A stretch of 64,000 nucleotides of DNA from Bolinopsis microptera (Eukaryota > Ctenophora > Tentaculata > Lobata > Bolinopsidae): assembly GCF_026151205.1 (NCBI RefSeq), contig NC_087074.1:8225726-8289725 (forward strand), in the 5' to 3' direction. Below, one piece after another: positions 38,501 through 47,446 of this stretch (its first letter is position 1; each line of letters opens with the position of its first letter). The translations under genes and the position numbers were made by a program. The notes under the pieces are model-generated. The model did no database searches. It was not told the DNA's origin and saw only the letters and a program-made list of their open reading frames with translations.

Positions 38501-41339
38501 TCGCTTATGGCGTTGCTACTGAAGCGATCATCTTCCCCATCGGAAAGGAAGATGGTATTACCAACCTTTGGAACATTATCTGGAGACCGTACGTGCATTT
38601 GTTTGGAGAACTAGCGTTAGACACTCTTGATGATCAGTTGAATATTGGTTACTGCAAACTGAAAATCAAAGTACAGAACGGTGAAACAGCTGATGAAATA
38701 GACTATTCGTCCTGTTTGGGAGACGACAGTTTGTTCTCCTGTGACGAAGACAAGCCTTGTCAGTACGCTAGGATAGTTGTTCAAGTCTTCCTTGCCATAT
38801 ACATGATGTTAGCCGCTGTGCTCATGTTAAACCTGCTTATTGCTGTCTTCAGTAAGACCTATGAGACAATGACGGTGGAGAATCGGGACAATTTGCTGTG
38901 GAAATGGCAGAGGTATGATCTGATGATGGAGTTCAAGCAACGCTCGGCGGTTCCATTTCCGCTCAGTCTTATAGCGTATGTTCTGCGGTTGGTAAGGTGG
39001 TTGTGGAGGCGGTGTTGCTCGTGCGGTAGTGCACAATTTTTCGAACGGAGAGAGGCTCAGAAGAAGAACGACGAGTACAAGAAAGCTCAGATGTCACTGC
39101 TGGAGCGGGAGTGTCTGAGGAATATCATTAAGAAGATTGAGGTTGACGCCCAGAAAGAGCGTGGTAGTGATCCAGAGTGAGTATTTACGTTTTTATTCGG
39201 ATATTCTTAACTCGCTTGTGACCAGAATGGTATGTACATTTCCTTTTCTATCTTCTCCATGTCAGATAACATATTTTGATATTAGCAGTTTTCGCTAGAA
39301 TTTTCCTTTTCAGGACCGAGAAACATCGCAGGAACGACAGATCAGTTTCTCCTCTGAAGAGAGAAATTCCAAAACCGTTAGGATACGAGGAGGAACTAGA
39401 TGAGAATGAGATAGACGGCTTAATCGCTATAGCAGAGGATATCCAGATAACATTTACCTCCCCTACCACTCCCCCACCTTCCGGACGATTCAATCCTATG
39501 GAAAAATGTAGGCAACCAAATGTTTTATCAATGATGTATTGCTTTATTTCATCGGCTAAAAGTAAGACTGCGAATAATTATAATTAACTATCGATCATAA
39601 TTGTATCGTGAATCTTGAAAATGTTAGAACTAATTAGTAGTATTCCTTCCAATCATTTTCTCGCACAGATTTGGACGATATTCTTGAGAACACATGTTAT
39701 CCTCGAAGTGACAGTGTACGATTTCATTTGAACTCCGAGAAAAGAGACTGGAACATGAGTCTCCCTAACTACAAGCCGACCATTCTTAACCTCGACGTTA
39801 AAGGTTAACTTCTTAGTTTTTTTTTGTAATTTAACTTTTTATTTTATGATTCATACAGTTTAGTATGTGAATTAGAAATTAACAGTAACACAAACAGTAA
39901 CACAAACAGTAACACAAACAGTAACACAAACAGTAACACAAACAGTAACACAAACAGTAACACAAACAGTAACACAAACAGTAACACAAACAGTAACACA
40001 AACAGTTACACAAACAGTTACACAAACAGTTACACAAACAGTTACACAAACAGTTACACAAACAGTTACACAAACAGTTACACAAACAGTAACACAAACA
40101 GTAACACAAACCTCACACAGAGGAATTGGAAACCGACTGGAATGTGTCCGGAAAGAATGCAAGCTATGATGGTCACTACGCTGTCGAGAAGTCCTATCCT
40201 CGAAATCCACTAGGAAGAACTGGGATATTCGGGAGAGGTCATCTGCCCAGATACGGGCCCAACTTTAAATCTATTCCTATCCTGACAAGGTTTGACACAT
40301 TTTACATAAGAGATAAACTGGGAGAAGTCGATAAATGTGTATATTTGATTGATCCTTTGTAGCCATGATCCTCAAAAAAAATATCAATGTTTATTTTCTT
40401 TTTATATCGGATTTATTATTTAGAAACAAAAACACTATTCGTCTCAATATCCCGCAGGTTCAAGGTCCCCGAAGAAGCCCCTAAGTTGGACACGCCCTTA
40501 GAAGTGCTGGTTGAGTTTCCCGACCCCGCCAACAAGCGATATTATGATCTTCCTGAGGTACTGACTTTTGAATTAATACAGCTAGCAGCAACTATTATAG
40601 GATTAATGTAATCTGTCAGCGACGAATAACTTCTACCAGTCAAATATTGTGTTTAGTTTGCTGTTTACAGCGAGAAAAAACGTTAAGGGTCGAAATCATA
40701 ATTCTAGTTTAAACTTAAAGGCCGTTATCTTTATCATATTTTCTTATTTTTAGTTAGATTCGAAAGCTGATGAACCTCTGACAAGTGGATTTATCAAAGA
40801 GTTGTTCTCACATATCTCAAGCACAAATGCCTCAGCCAGAATTCAACTCAAGAAAATATTAAGAAGGTTTGAATTTTTGTTGATTAACACGGCATTGGTC
40901 TTGAGTCTTGACAGTAAGAATTTGTGGACGATTTTAACCTTGATTTTAAATTTATTCGTAATATAATCAGGGGTATATTGATCAAAAGAGGAGCTGTAGA
41001 TTCAGACTTAAACACGGATAATGCGTGGGTCGAGGTTTTCATAGCCAGTTACCATGACGACGAGGAACTGGCGCTCAGAGGGGTTCAGTTCCAGGTTAGA
41101 CTTTCTTTCTACTTTTATTGTCTTTTCTAAATTTAACAATCTGCCTACAAGTTACAAGTAAATCTTTATTTTAGTCTCACTTCTTAACACTGAATCTCCC
41201 TTTTCAGGCTGACAGCAAATACGGTTGGGTGACAGTGACAAAGGAGATGTTCCAAGATAAGATTCATGCACGTTACTTCGAGAGGGTCGTCTACAATCGC
41301 CGTGTATCGCAGTACGTTGGACACGACGTCAATATTTAA
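26596..41339 (+). CDS. TRPM2: TRPM2-like cation channel with C-terminal NUDT9-homology domain
   Basis: Thirty exons join in perfect phase to 1615 codons: 26596-26775, 27532-27623, 27746-27914, 28113-28215, 29039-29086, 29197-29315, 29455-29583, 30191-30319, 30486-30564, 30744-30888, 31023-31279, 31443-31750, 31908-32011, 32211-32376, 32697-32798, 33077-33171, 36331-36451, 36677-36874, 37030-37203, 37482-37640, 37824-37939, 38135-38279, 38434-39176, 39314-39507, 39669-39803, 40121-40289, 40458-40557, 40754-40866, 40971-41094 and 41208-41339. Residues 1-850 are the TRPM homology regions ([37 protein letters not shown]). S1-S6 span about 907-1185. EMRQ (956-959) and N981/D984 match the TRPM2/TRPM4 calcium site. 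The pore reads [13 protein letters not shown] (FGE 1103-1105), and the TRP box is LLWKWQRYD. Residues 1359-1615 are NUDT9-like ([24 protein letters not shown]), which in TRPM2 binds ADP-ribose. The Nudix box lacks its paired glutamates (KELFSH, 1508-1513). Intron 16 contains another gene. Confidence 0.95.
29593..30111. repeat. 12-bp intronic minisatellite (CAGACCATAGAA)n
   Basis: About 40 units of CAGACCATAGAA, with variants such as CAGACTTTTAA and CAGACTTTTACC in the second half, fill the intron between TRPM exons 7 and 8. Twelve is divisible by three, so the reverse strand shows a false (MVCS)n open frame. Confidence 0.9.
32551..32668. repeat. 16-bp intronic minisatellite (CTTAAAAGCATGGTGT)n
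   Basis: Seven tandem copies of CTTAAAAGCATGGTGT, one variant with CACGGCGA, lie just upstream of the acceptor of TRPM exon 15 (32697). Confidence 0.9.
33172..33928. other. TRPM intron 16 downstream of the nested gene
   Basis: Very AT-rich, with no exon recognised. A short duplication (CACTGATATATCACTATA) occurs at 33181 and 33210. An AATAAA on the - strand overlaps the nested gene's stop codon (33928-33933) and may serve its polyadenylation. Confidence 0.4.
33929..35851 (-). CDS. Secreted Ig-Kazal-Ig-VWD protein nested in the TRPM intron, with a frameshift
   Basis: This is a two-exon gene on the - strand: 35851-34852, then 34685-33929. The start [14 protein letters not shown] looks like a signal peptide (1-15). 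Next come an Ig domain (about 25-115; TANFLC, DAGWYVC), a cysteine-rich follistatin/Kazal-like domain (118-187; [21 protein letters not shown]) and a second Ig-like domain (190-280; DAGVYKV). A VWD domain opens with [19 protein letters not shown] (from about 293) and continues in exon 2 ([21 protein letters not shown]). Near 34180-34200 the frame breaks. The current frame runs to a stop at about 34144, while the cysteine-rich C8-like continuation ([20 protein letters not shown], stop at 33929) lies in another frame. This is either a real truncation or a one- or two-base sequence error. The role is unknown, probably an extracellular matrix or adhesion protein. The whole gene lies inside TRPM intron 16. 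Confidence 0.85.
35936..35943 (-). promoter_or_regulatory. TATA box of the nested Ig-Kazal-VWD gene
   Basis: TATATATA on the - strand lies about 85 bases upstream of the ATG at 35851, in a GC-richer context (TATATATAGCGGGAGC). This fits a TATA-type core promoter with a 5' leader of about 50-60 nt. Confidence 0.5.
39881..40110. repeat. 12-bp minisatellite abutting the 3' splice site of TRPM exon 26
   Basis: About 19 copies of CAGTAACACAAA or CAGTTACACAAA run to within ten bases of the acceptor CCTCACACAG of exon 26 (40121). The repeat takes the place where a polypyrimidine tract would normally lie. The - strand carries a false 112-codon (VCVT)n frame. Confidence 0.9.
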
Positions 41340-41368
41340 ACAAATGAAATATTACTTTGGACTTAATG

Positions 41369-41374
41369 AATAAA
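41369..41374 (+). terminator. Polyadenylation signal AATAAA of the TRPM2-like gene
   Basis: AATAAA 30 bases after the TAA stop at 41337-41339, in an AT-rich context. Confidence 0.65.
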
Positions 41375-41934
41375 CTTTTAAAAAATGTGTTACCAAGATT
41401 TATTATATATCCGGCTTTTACTGCGATTTTTGATTTTGTATCATTTATATTGATTATGCATAATCATTGCGTTGTCTGCTGCAATTATGATGTATGGTCG
41501 TGCGCATTTTGAGAGTTTTTAAAATTTAAGACAGTTTCCTCGTATTGGTAAAATTGTGTTTATTTTTGATATATTTGGGTATTTATTTTTAATTTGTAGT
41601 ATTATAATGTATTATTGATGCAATTGTGATACAATCAAAATGACTTCTTAATTCGATTAAATACTTATAATACTATGCGAAATTTGTCTACAATTACGAA
41701 TTATATTTATACCGTCATCCTTTTATTTGCCCCCCTACGCGTTAACTTTTTTCCGCACTTAATTCATAATTGCAATTAGACTCTCATCTGAAGATTTTTA
41801 ATTTTTTTAAACAAAAGAGCCCTAGTAAGTAGCATGTTCATGTATAAGTTTACCATGCATAATTAAACGGCAAATCTAACCTAGTTTGTTAGCTTATTGC
41901 TGATCGCTACTTTTATCTTTACTAATATAGTAAT

Positions 41935-44075
41935 ACTGGGCGGCGCTCAGCCTGTGATCATTCCGACGAATCTCGCGTCAAATTCAAAATTACGAATTTC
42001 GCCAAATTACGCGACTTTTACACCTACTTTTGCTCCAAAATATATATGAACATAATTGATAATATAATAGCCTGGGGTCCCCAGGTAAAGCTATGTGATC
42101 TGAGCTTAATAATAATATAATTACTAACAGACTTACAAAAACTGGAAAAACTTGGTGGATATCCAAACATCAAAAATTATGTCACGTTGACGGATGTTAC
42201 TCGTCTAAATTTCTTCGAAGTAGAGCGCGCCGCTTTTTACAAGTGCTACGAAGTAGCGCGCGCCGGGCCAAACCATTAACAATGGTCAAGTATTACGTCG
42301 TGATTTACTGGGCCGCGCTCAGCCTGTCATTCCGCCAAATCTTTATTATGTTAATGAACATAATAGCCTGGGGTCCTCAGGTAAGTCGTGATTAGCTAAA
42401 TGAGGGGTTATCGTTTGTACGATACAAGCGGGTCATACAACGTATGACAACTCAAAACAACAACTTTTAATTTTGCTCTATTTTCATTACTATTTTTGCT
42501 CTATCCAGAGCCCTTGCGCTTGCAGTAGCGCGCGCGCCCGCCTCACGGCGGTAAAAAGGGCTCTAGCCATGAACCCACCCAACGATTTTGGCACCACTCT
42601 ACAGTGGTGCCAAAATTACCCGCGCTTTTGTCCTCACTCCTCATATACGACGTGTGTAGCCTTTCAGACATTGATTGCGTAAACGAGGTGTCGTACGTCA
42701 TCTCAAGATCGGGTGACAGGGGGCTGACCATGCCCGAACCTAATTGATCATTGATTGGGTCTGAGGTCACGTGATTATGAGCCTATGAGGTCACGTGACT
42801 ATGACGTCACCAGACCTTGTCCTCCGTTTCCCGCTCATTGGACCAGGTGAGCTTGCATGCTTGTGAATGTAGGTGTAAGTACAGCTGTACTGTAGATTAT
42901 ACCTAATTAACTTGTAGCGCGATGCACTACTGGGTCGCGCGCGCGCATCCAATAATGCTTCTCGCAACCACGTATGCAGATCGGCGAGATGTTGATTCAC
43001 GATGTCAATCCTTCGCAGCTCGGTGAGGCAGTGGTGCATCTCGCCGATCTACCGAAGTGTGGTTGCGAGAAGCATTATTTGATGCGCGCGCGACCCAGTA
43101 GTGCATCGCGCTACAAGGCGAGATGCGAAGGCCGGATTGACATCGTGAATCAACTAATTAACCCCTATACACTGTCACTATGTACTATAGAAACCTGAAA
43201 AGTGGTTACTGCATACTGAAGGGAGAAGTGCCAAGACTACCTGCGATACATAGACGCTGTTGTCAGCACTGCGCACGAACCTTCCCATCGGGGTTCGTGG
43301 ATAGGTGCTTTTCTTGACTTGTGAAACAAGCGCAAGCGCGCCCGAAGTGGCGCGAAAGCACATGATTAGGTGAATTACTATTTCAACTCCGATATCAACC
43401 AAGTTTTTAAGTCCGATAAGAAGGTTTTTAAAAATTATACTATATCGTAGAAACTCTTGTATCACGTGGTGACCCCCACGGTCGCTTCACTATTCGACGC
43501 TACAGGGGGAGCCGCGCACTTCGTGCGCGGCGGGTCAAACAACGTATGACAAAGAAACTCTACAGTGAAACGACGCGACGATGGGGGTCACGACGTGATA
43601 CTAGTGTAAAGGCTAACACTCTTTTAGAAAACAATAATACAAAATTTTTTGCTCTAACCAGAGCCCTCTCGCTTGCAGTAGCGCGCGACCGCCGAAGGCG
43701 TCACGCAGTACGCGTATACACATTATGTGAACAAAACTTTTAAAAATCCGAGAAATCGATTTTTATCGAGCAATTCCTAATTATGTTATATAATATATAT
43801 TTATAGCTTGAATTAGCTGCTTTTGCGGCTACAAAACACGAAAGCCGCGCGCGCATCATTGAATAAGTCACTTACAAGACGAAACTCATCAATCAATCCA
43901 AAAAAGTGTTGCAAATTTGTTGTAGCGCGATGCGTTACTGTGCTGCGCCGCGCACTCAATAATGATTCTCCTGGCCTCGCTAGATCGGCAAGATGCGTTA
44001 CCTGGGGACCCAGGCTATTATGTTCTAAATAGAGCTAGAGATTCGGCGGAATGACAGGCTGAGCGCCGCCCAGTA
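41935..44075. mobile_element. 2.1-kb composite repeat bounded by 21-bp inverted repeats
   Basis: TACTGGGCGGCGCTCAGCCT at 41935 recurs as the perfect reverse complement (AGGCTGAGCGCCGCCCAGTA) ending near 44075. A second direct copy with one change (TACTGGGCCGCGCTCAGCCT) lies at about 42306. Each copy is accompanied by the motif AATAGCCTGGGGTCC or its complement (GGACCCAGGCTATT). Internal direct repeats include AGAGCCCT...CTTGCAGTAGCGCGCG at about 42497 and 43661. No protein motif is seen. It is probably nested non-autonomous elements. Confidence 0.55.
42915..43120. repeat. ~205-bp palindrome with GC-rich arms
   Basis: The arm TAGCGCGATGCACTACTGGG..., followed by AATAATGCTTCTCGCAACCA and GATCGGCGAGATG (42915-42996), is mirrored by CATCTCGCCGATC, TGGTTGCGAGAAGCATTATT and CCCAGTAGTGCATCGCGCTA (43037-43120). 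About 40 bases form the centre. It could extrude as a cruciform. Confidence 0.8.
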
Positions 44076-44149
44076 ACGAAATGCGCTACTGTGCCTCATC
44101 GAGCTGCGATGAATTGCGACATCGTCAATTAACCAAAATCTCTTCATGC

Positions 44150-44320
44150 ACTGTCTTTGAATGTGTTCAGCAGTATCTGTTATTAAATAATTTTACAAGA
44201 GCTGGCTCCAGAAGACCACTCCAGAAGACCACTACATAACATAAACCCTTTCTTTCCATTGTGTTACTTGTTCCTTAATATTTAACGGTCCTTGAATTTC
44301 ATTCATTTCCTGTGTTATCT
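44150..44320 (-). pseudogene. Decayed copy of exon 1 of the PhyH-family oxygenase
   Basis: 44158-44310 matches 46100-46245 (the 5' half of exon 1 and the leader of the oxygenase gene). Shared blocks include AGAGCTGGCTCCAGAAGACCA, split here by a short duplication CACTCCAGAAGACCA, GTTACTTGTTCCTTA and ACGGTCCTTGAATTT. Indels break the frame, so it is a fossil duplicate lying just downstream of its parent gene. Confidence 0.75.
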
Positions 44321-44816
44321 GAATCATGCATTATTCAGATTGCATTGATGAAACAGTTGCGTCTTTTTCCTGTTTGTTATATTATCATGGTTTCCTTAAT
44401 GATCCATTTTGTGACCATGAAATAACATGCACATCATGATCAATTTACTTCATGAAAAGTCATGACAAGTTTGTTCAAAATTTATTCCAATATTGCTACT
44501 GTATAGTATAATCCTCCAAAAGAAAATTTTTTAAATCAGAAAGAATGTTTAAAACTAGTGATGATGTTTATGTCATTATTCTTAATCTAATCTAATCTAA
44601 TCTATACAATCAAAATAAAATTAATAGATATTTCAGAATTATCAGTATCAGGAAAGATTGAAATAATATAAGTCATAGTTTTTAGAGTTCATTTATACTA
44701 ATGTCAATCAATTTAAGTAATCGTCAATGATCTTCAATTCACGTTCTCTGTATATAAATCATCAAACAACCTTTGTCATGAAAAATCAAAACTTTGAAGA
44801 TTTAATCCAAAAATAT

Positions 44817-46241
44817 CTAAAGTTTGAGAGCCTGCATGTAAGGTCTTATATCAAGTCCGGGATACCTTGCACCAAACCATTTGATGTTATCTTCGTTCCA
44901 GTACTCATGACCAGGTTTTGGAATGCCAAGCAGTGCTCTCTGTTTTGGTGACAACTTCATGAGCACACTTTCTACCTTACCATAATAATTCCATTTTGAC
45001 CAAGCAGGGTTCCAGGTTAAGTGCCAAAAACTGTCTCTCTTCTTCCATGCTATATTGATAACACTGCGTTTGTGTCCTACATTAACAGGTGTTCCTCGGT
45101 GCCAGACGTCGTATCTGTATAGCAAAACATCTCCAGGCTTATAAATTGGTATTACCTTGTAGGAAGAAGCTTTTATAAGTTTTGATATAATTAATTACAC
45201 ATTGTCAATTAGATCTACACCGTTACCAAAAGGTTGTTAATTCTGTCAACTTACCTCCCTGTCATAAATCTTTTTCCTGAATTGTGCAATTTGTGGGTGT
45301 TTTTCTTCAAAGTATCTTTCTGTATGACTCCGATCATTGTAAAACTCCCAGTGTCCACCGATTCCTGGCATGTTAATGTAGGGGGGTTTGTACAGTTCAT
45401 CATCTTCACCTTCTCTAAAACATACTGCAGTTCCTCCGCCAGTTATCTCTAATGGGATATTAATTAACTGTGAAACAGTGTACTATATGGCATCATTATT
45501 GATCGAAAGTCTGTATGATGCTACATATAATAAGGGGTGCCCATATTTAAAGCAAAGTTTGTGTTTAATGATAAGATGTCATAAAACTGTTGGGAAAGGG
45601 AAAATGTACCAGTATCTGCAAGGTAAGCAATAGCCGCCACATTTTCAGGCTGGTTCCAAGGTGTTGGATGTAGGAAAGTGTTATTGCCATAGTCCATGTG
45701 GAACCTCTGATCATTGTTCTGCTGTGCGCCAAAATCACTGTGTCCCGCTTTACACCACCCATCACTAAAATATATAGTTATAATTATGGAAATATTATAT
45801 GGCATGCTTGCTTTTGAACACATTTATTCAGTTTGTGCCAAATGCCAACAAATTTGTCAACAATTGCTCAGCCTTTCAAATATCTCAAGGCGAAAGGGAG
45901 GAACGGTTACTAATTATTAAATATGATTACTGGAATGATCATATTAGAAGATTTATTGAATACCTTTGTGCAAGGAGAATATCAGGAGTTCCCAGCAACT
46001 GTGATACAGCATCAATCAACTTTTCGTGAGTGGTGACATCATCCAGGTCATTACTAGTTGGAAATTCACATTTCCCATCCGATCCAAAATCTCTGCTGAC
46101 ACTGTCCTTGAATGTGTCCAGCATTATCTGTTTACATGATTCTACAAGAGCTGGCTCCAGAAGACCAGAGACGACTACATATCCCCTTTCTTGCCATTGA
46201 GTTACTTGTTCCTTACTTAACGGTCCTTGAATTTTATTCAT
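44817..46241 (-). CDS. Phytanoyl-CoA-hydroxylase (PhyH) family 2-oxoglutarate/Fe(II) dioxygenase
   Basis: Four - strand exons, 46241-45964, 45764-45610, 45448-45255 and 45155-44817, join in phase to 966 nt and give 321 residues plus TAG. The N-terminus reads MNKIQGPLSKEQVTQWQERG, with the GYVVVSGLLEP that opens the PhyH fold. The iron-binding triad is H115-x-D117 (FHMDYGNNT) and H228 (DVWHRGTPV), and R239 (GHKRSVIN) would hold 2-oxoglutarate. Length and motif spacing are normal for the family, so the enzyme should be active. Family members hydroxylate CoA esters or other lipids and metabolites; the substrate cannot be told. No peroxisomal targeting signal was recognised at either end (C-terminus MQALKL). 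The gene is head to head with the acyl-CoA ligase, with about 1.2 kb between start codons. Confidence 0.92.
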
Positions 46242-47446
46242 ATATCCTGGTATTTAATTCATGTGTTATTTGCGTGCTAAAGAGCTAGTATTTAAATATA
46301 AACCAATGTTTCTTTCAAATGGAGCGAATTTTACTACAATCAATAGAGGGTGAATCTTGGCAAATGAAAAAGTCCCTCAGGAAAACACAATTTTTTAGGA
46401 AATCACAATTTTTTAGGAAAACACAATTTTATTATTCATCACCAATTTAACACAAAGAGTTGAAATATGTTCAAAAACATATGAATTGCAAGCCTAACAA
46501 CAACATGAACAGTTTTCAAATTTGTCCCCATTTGGTTCCAAATTTATGGATTTATTTACTGGAACTGAGACGCCGCGCTGTTAACACAATTTAGCGAAAT
46601 TTAAACCGGTATATTAAATTTCATAATTGTATTACCGTATCAGGGAAGAAAAATAGCACTTAATTGTTTAATTCAATTTTTTTTCAATAATATTATGGCG
46701 GTTTTAAAAAACTGGTAATCAGCTATGGGGTTGTTCACATATTATTACGTAATCAATATTTTAGCAATTTTTTTACCCCCCCTCCCCATCCATAATTTCA
46801 TAATTGTATTACCGTATCAGGGAAGAAAAATAGCACTTAATTGTTTAATTCAATTTTTTTTCAATAATATTATGGCGGTTTTAAAAAACTGGTAATCAGT
46901 TATGGGGTTGTTCACATATTATTACGTAATCAATATTTTAGCAATTTTTACCCCCCCTCCCCCATCCATAATCAACTGTTATCAGTTGACTTTTTTCCCT
47001 AGAAAACACCTTTCTCGATACGTTTCATGCTACCCTGATCATGCTATCATGATGAGCCGAAATCATTGTTATGATATCCGGCCAAGCACCTTCTAAAGTC
47101 TAAACTACTTACTATTATAGCCGGATATTCGATCAATTTCTAAATTTTATCAGAGTGAAATTGAGTGGAATTTGAATTAAAATATTGGGTAAAAATGAAA
47201 ATGTTGATTACGTAATCCAAACCCCCCCACCCCCGTAATCAACTGTAAGGATTTGGAAACCCCTCCCCCTCGGCTAATTTTGCCAGGCCCCAATGCCTTG
47301 AGTGGAATTCTTCGGTTGCTGGAAATTGCATTCCTGTATAATCATACTTTGTATTATATTCTCGTATCTCCATTGTGCCTAAAGGCTCCTTGTGTAATAC
47401 TGTTTCTTCAAAATGTGAAATTAATATAACAACAATATTAAGCAGA
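46242..47446. promoter_or_regulatory. Shared divergent upstream region of the oxygenase and acyl-CoA ligase genes
   Basis: This 1.2-kb stretch separates two divergent start codons and must contain both promoters. It holds a 177-bp tandem duplication (46618-46971) and C-rich runs with GTAATCAA/TTGATTAC motifs near 46780, 46950 and 47225. No TATA box or named factor site could be assigned. Confidence 0.45.
46618..46971. repeat. 177-bp tandem duplication
   Basis: Two adjacent copies starting ATTTCATAATTGTATTACCG at 46618 and 46795 are almost identical over 177 bases, including a stretch CACATATTATTACGTAATCA and a CCCCCCTCCC run. The duplication looks recent. Confidence 0.9.

Larger units (their letters stand above)
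41375..44149. other. Intergenic stretch dominated by a GC-rich inverted-repeat nest
   Basis: 41375-41930 is AT-rich with no feature seen. From 41935 to about 44075 the sequence holds the composite repeat listed separately, full of GCGCGC motifs that contrast with the AT-rich surroundings. No gene is recognised. Confidence 0.55.

Noticed and set aside
39872-40210. Minus-strand (VCVT)n and (CYCL)n open frames
   Set aside because: These are shadows of the CAGTAACACAAA minisatellite plus TRPM exon 26 read backwards.
47375-47446. Earlier ligase start at a non-ATG codon
   Set aside because: The ATG at 47447 begins a basic leader and continues into the family sequence. The upstream part of the frame has no support.
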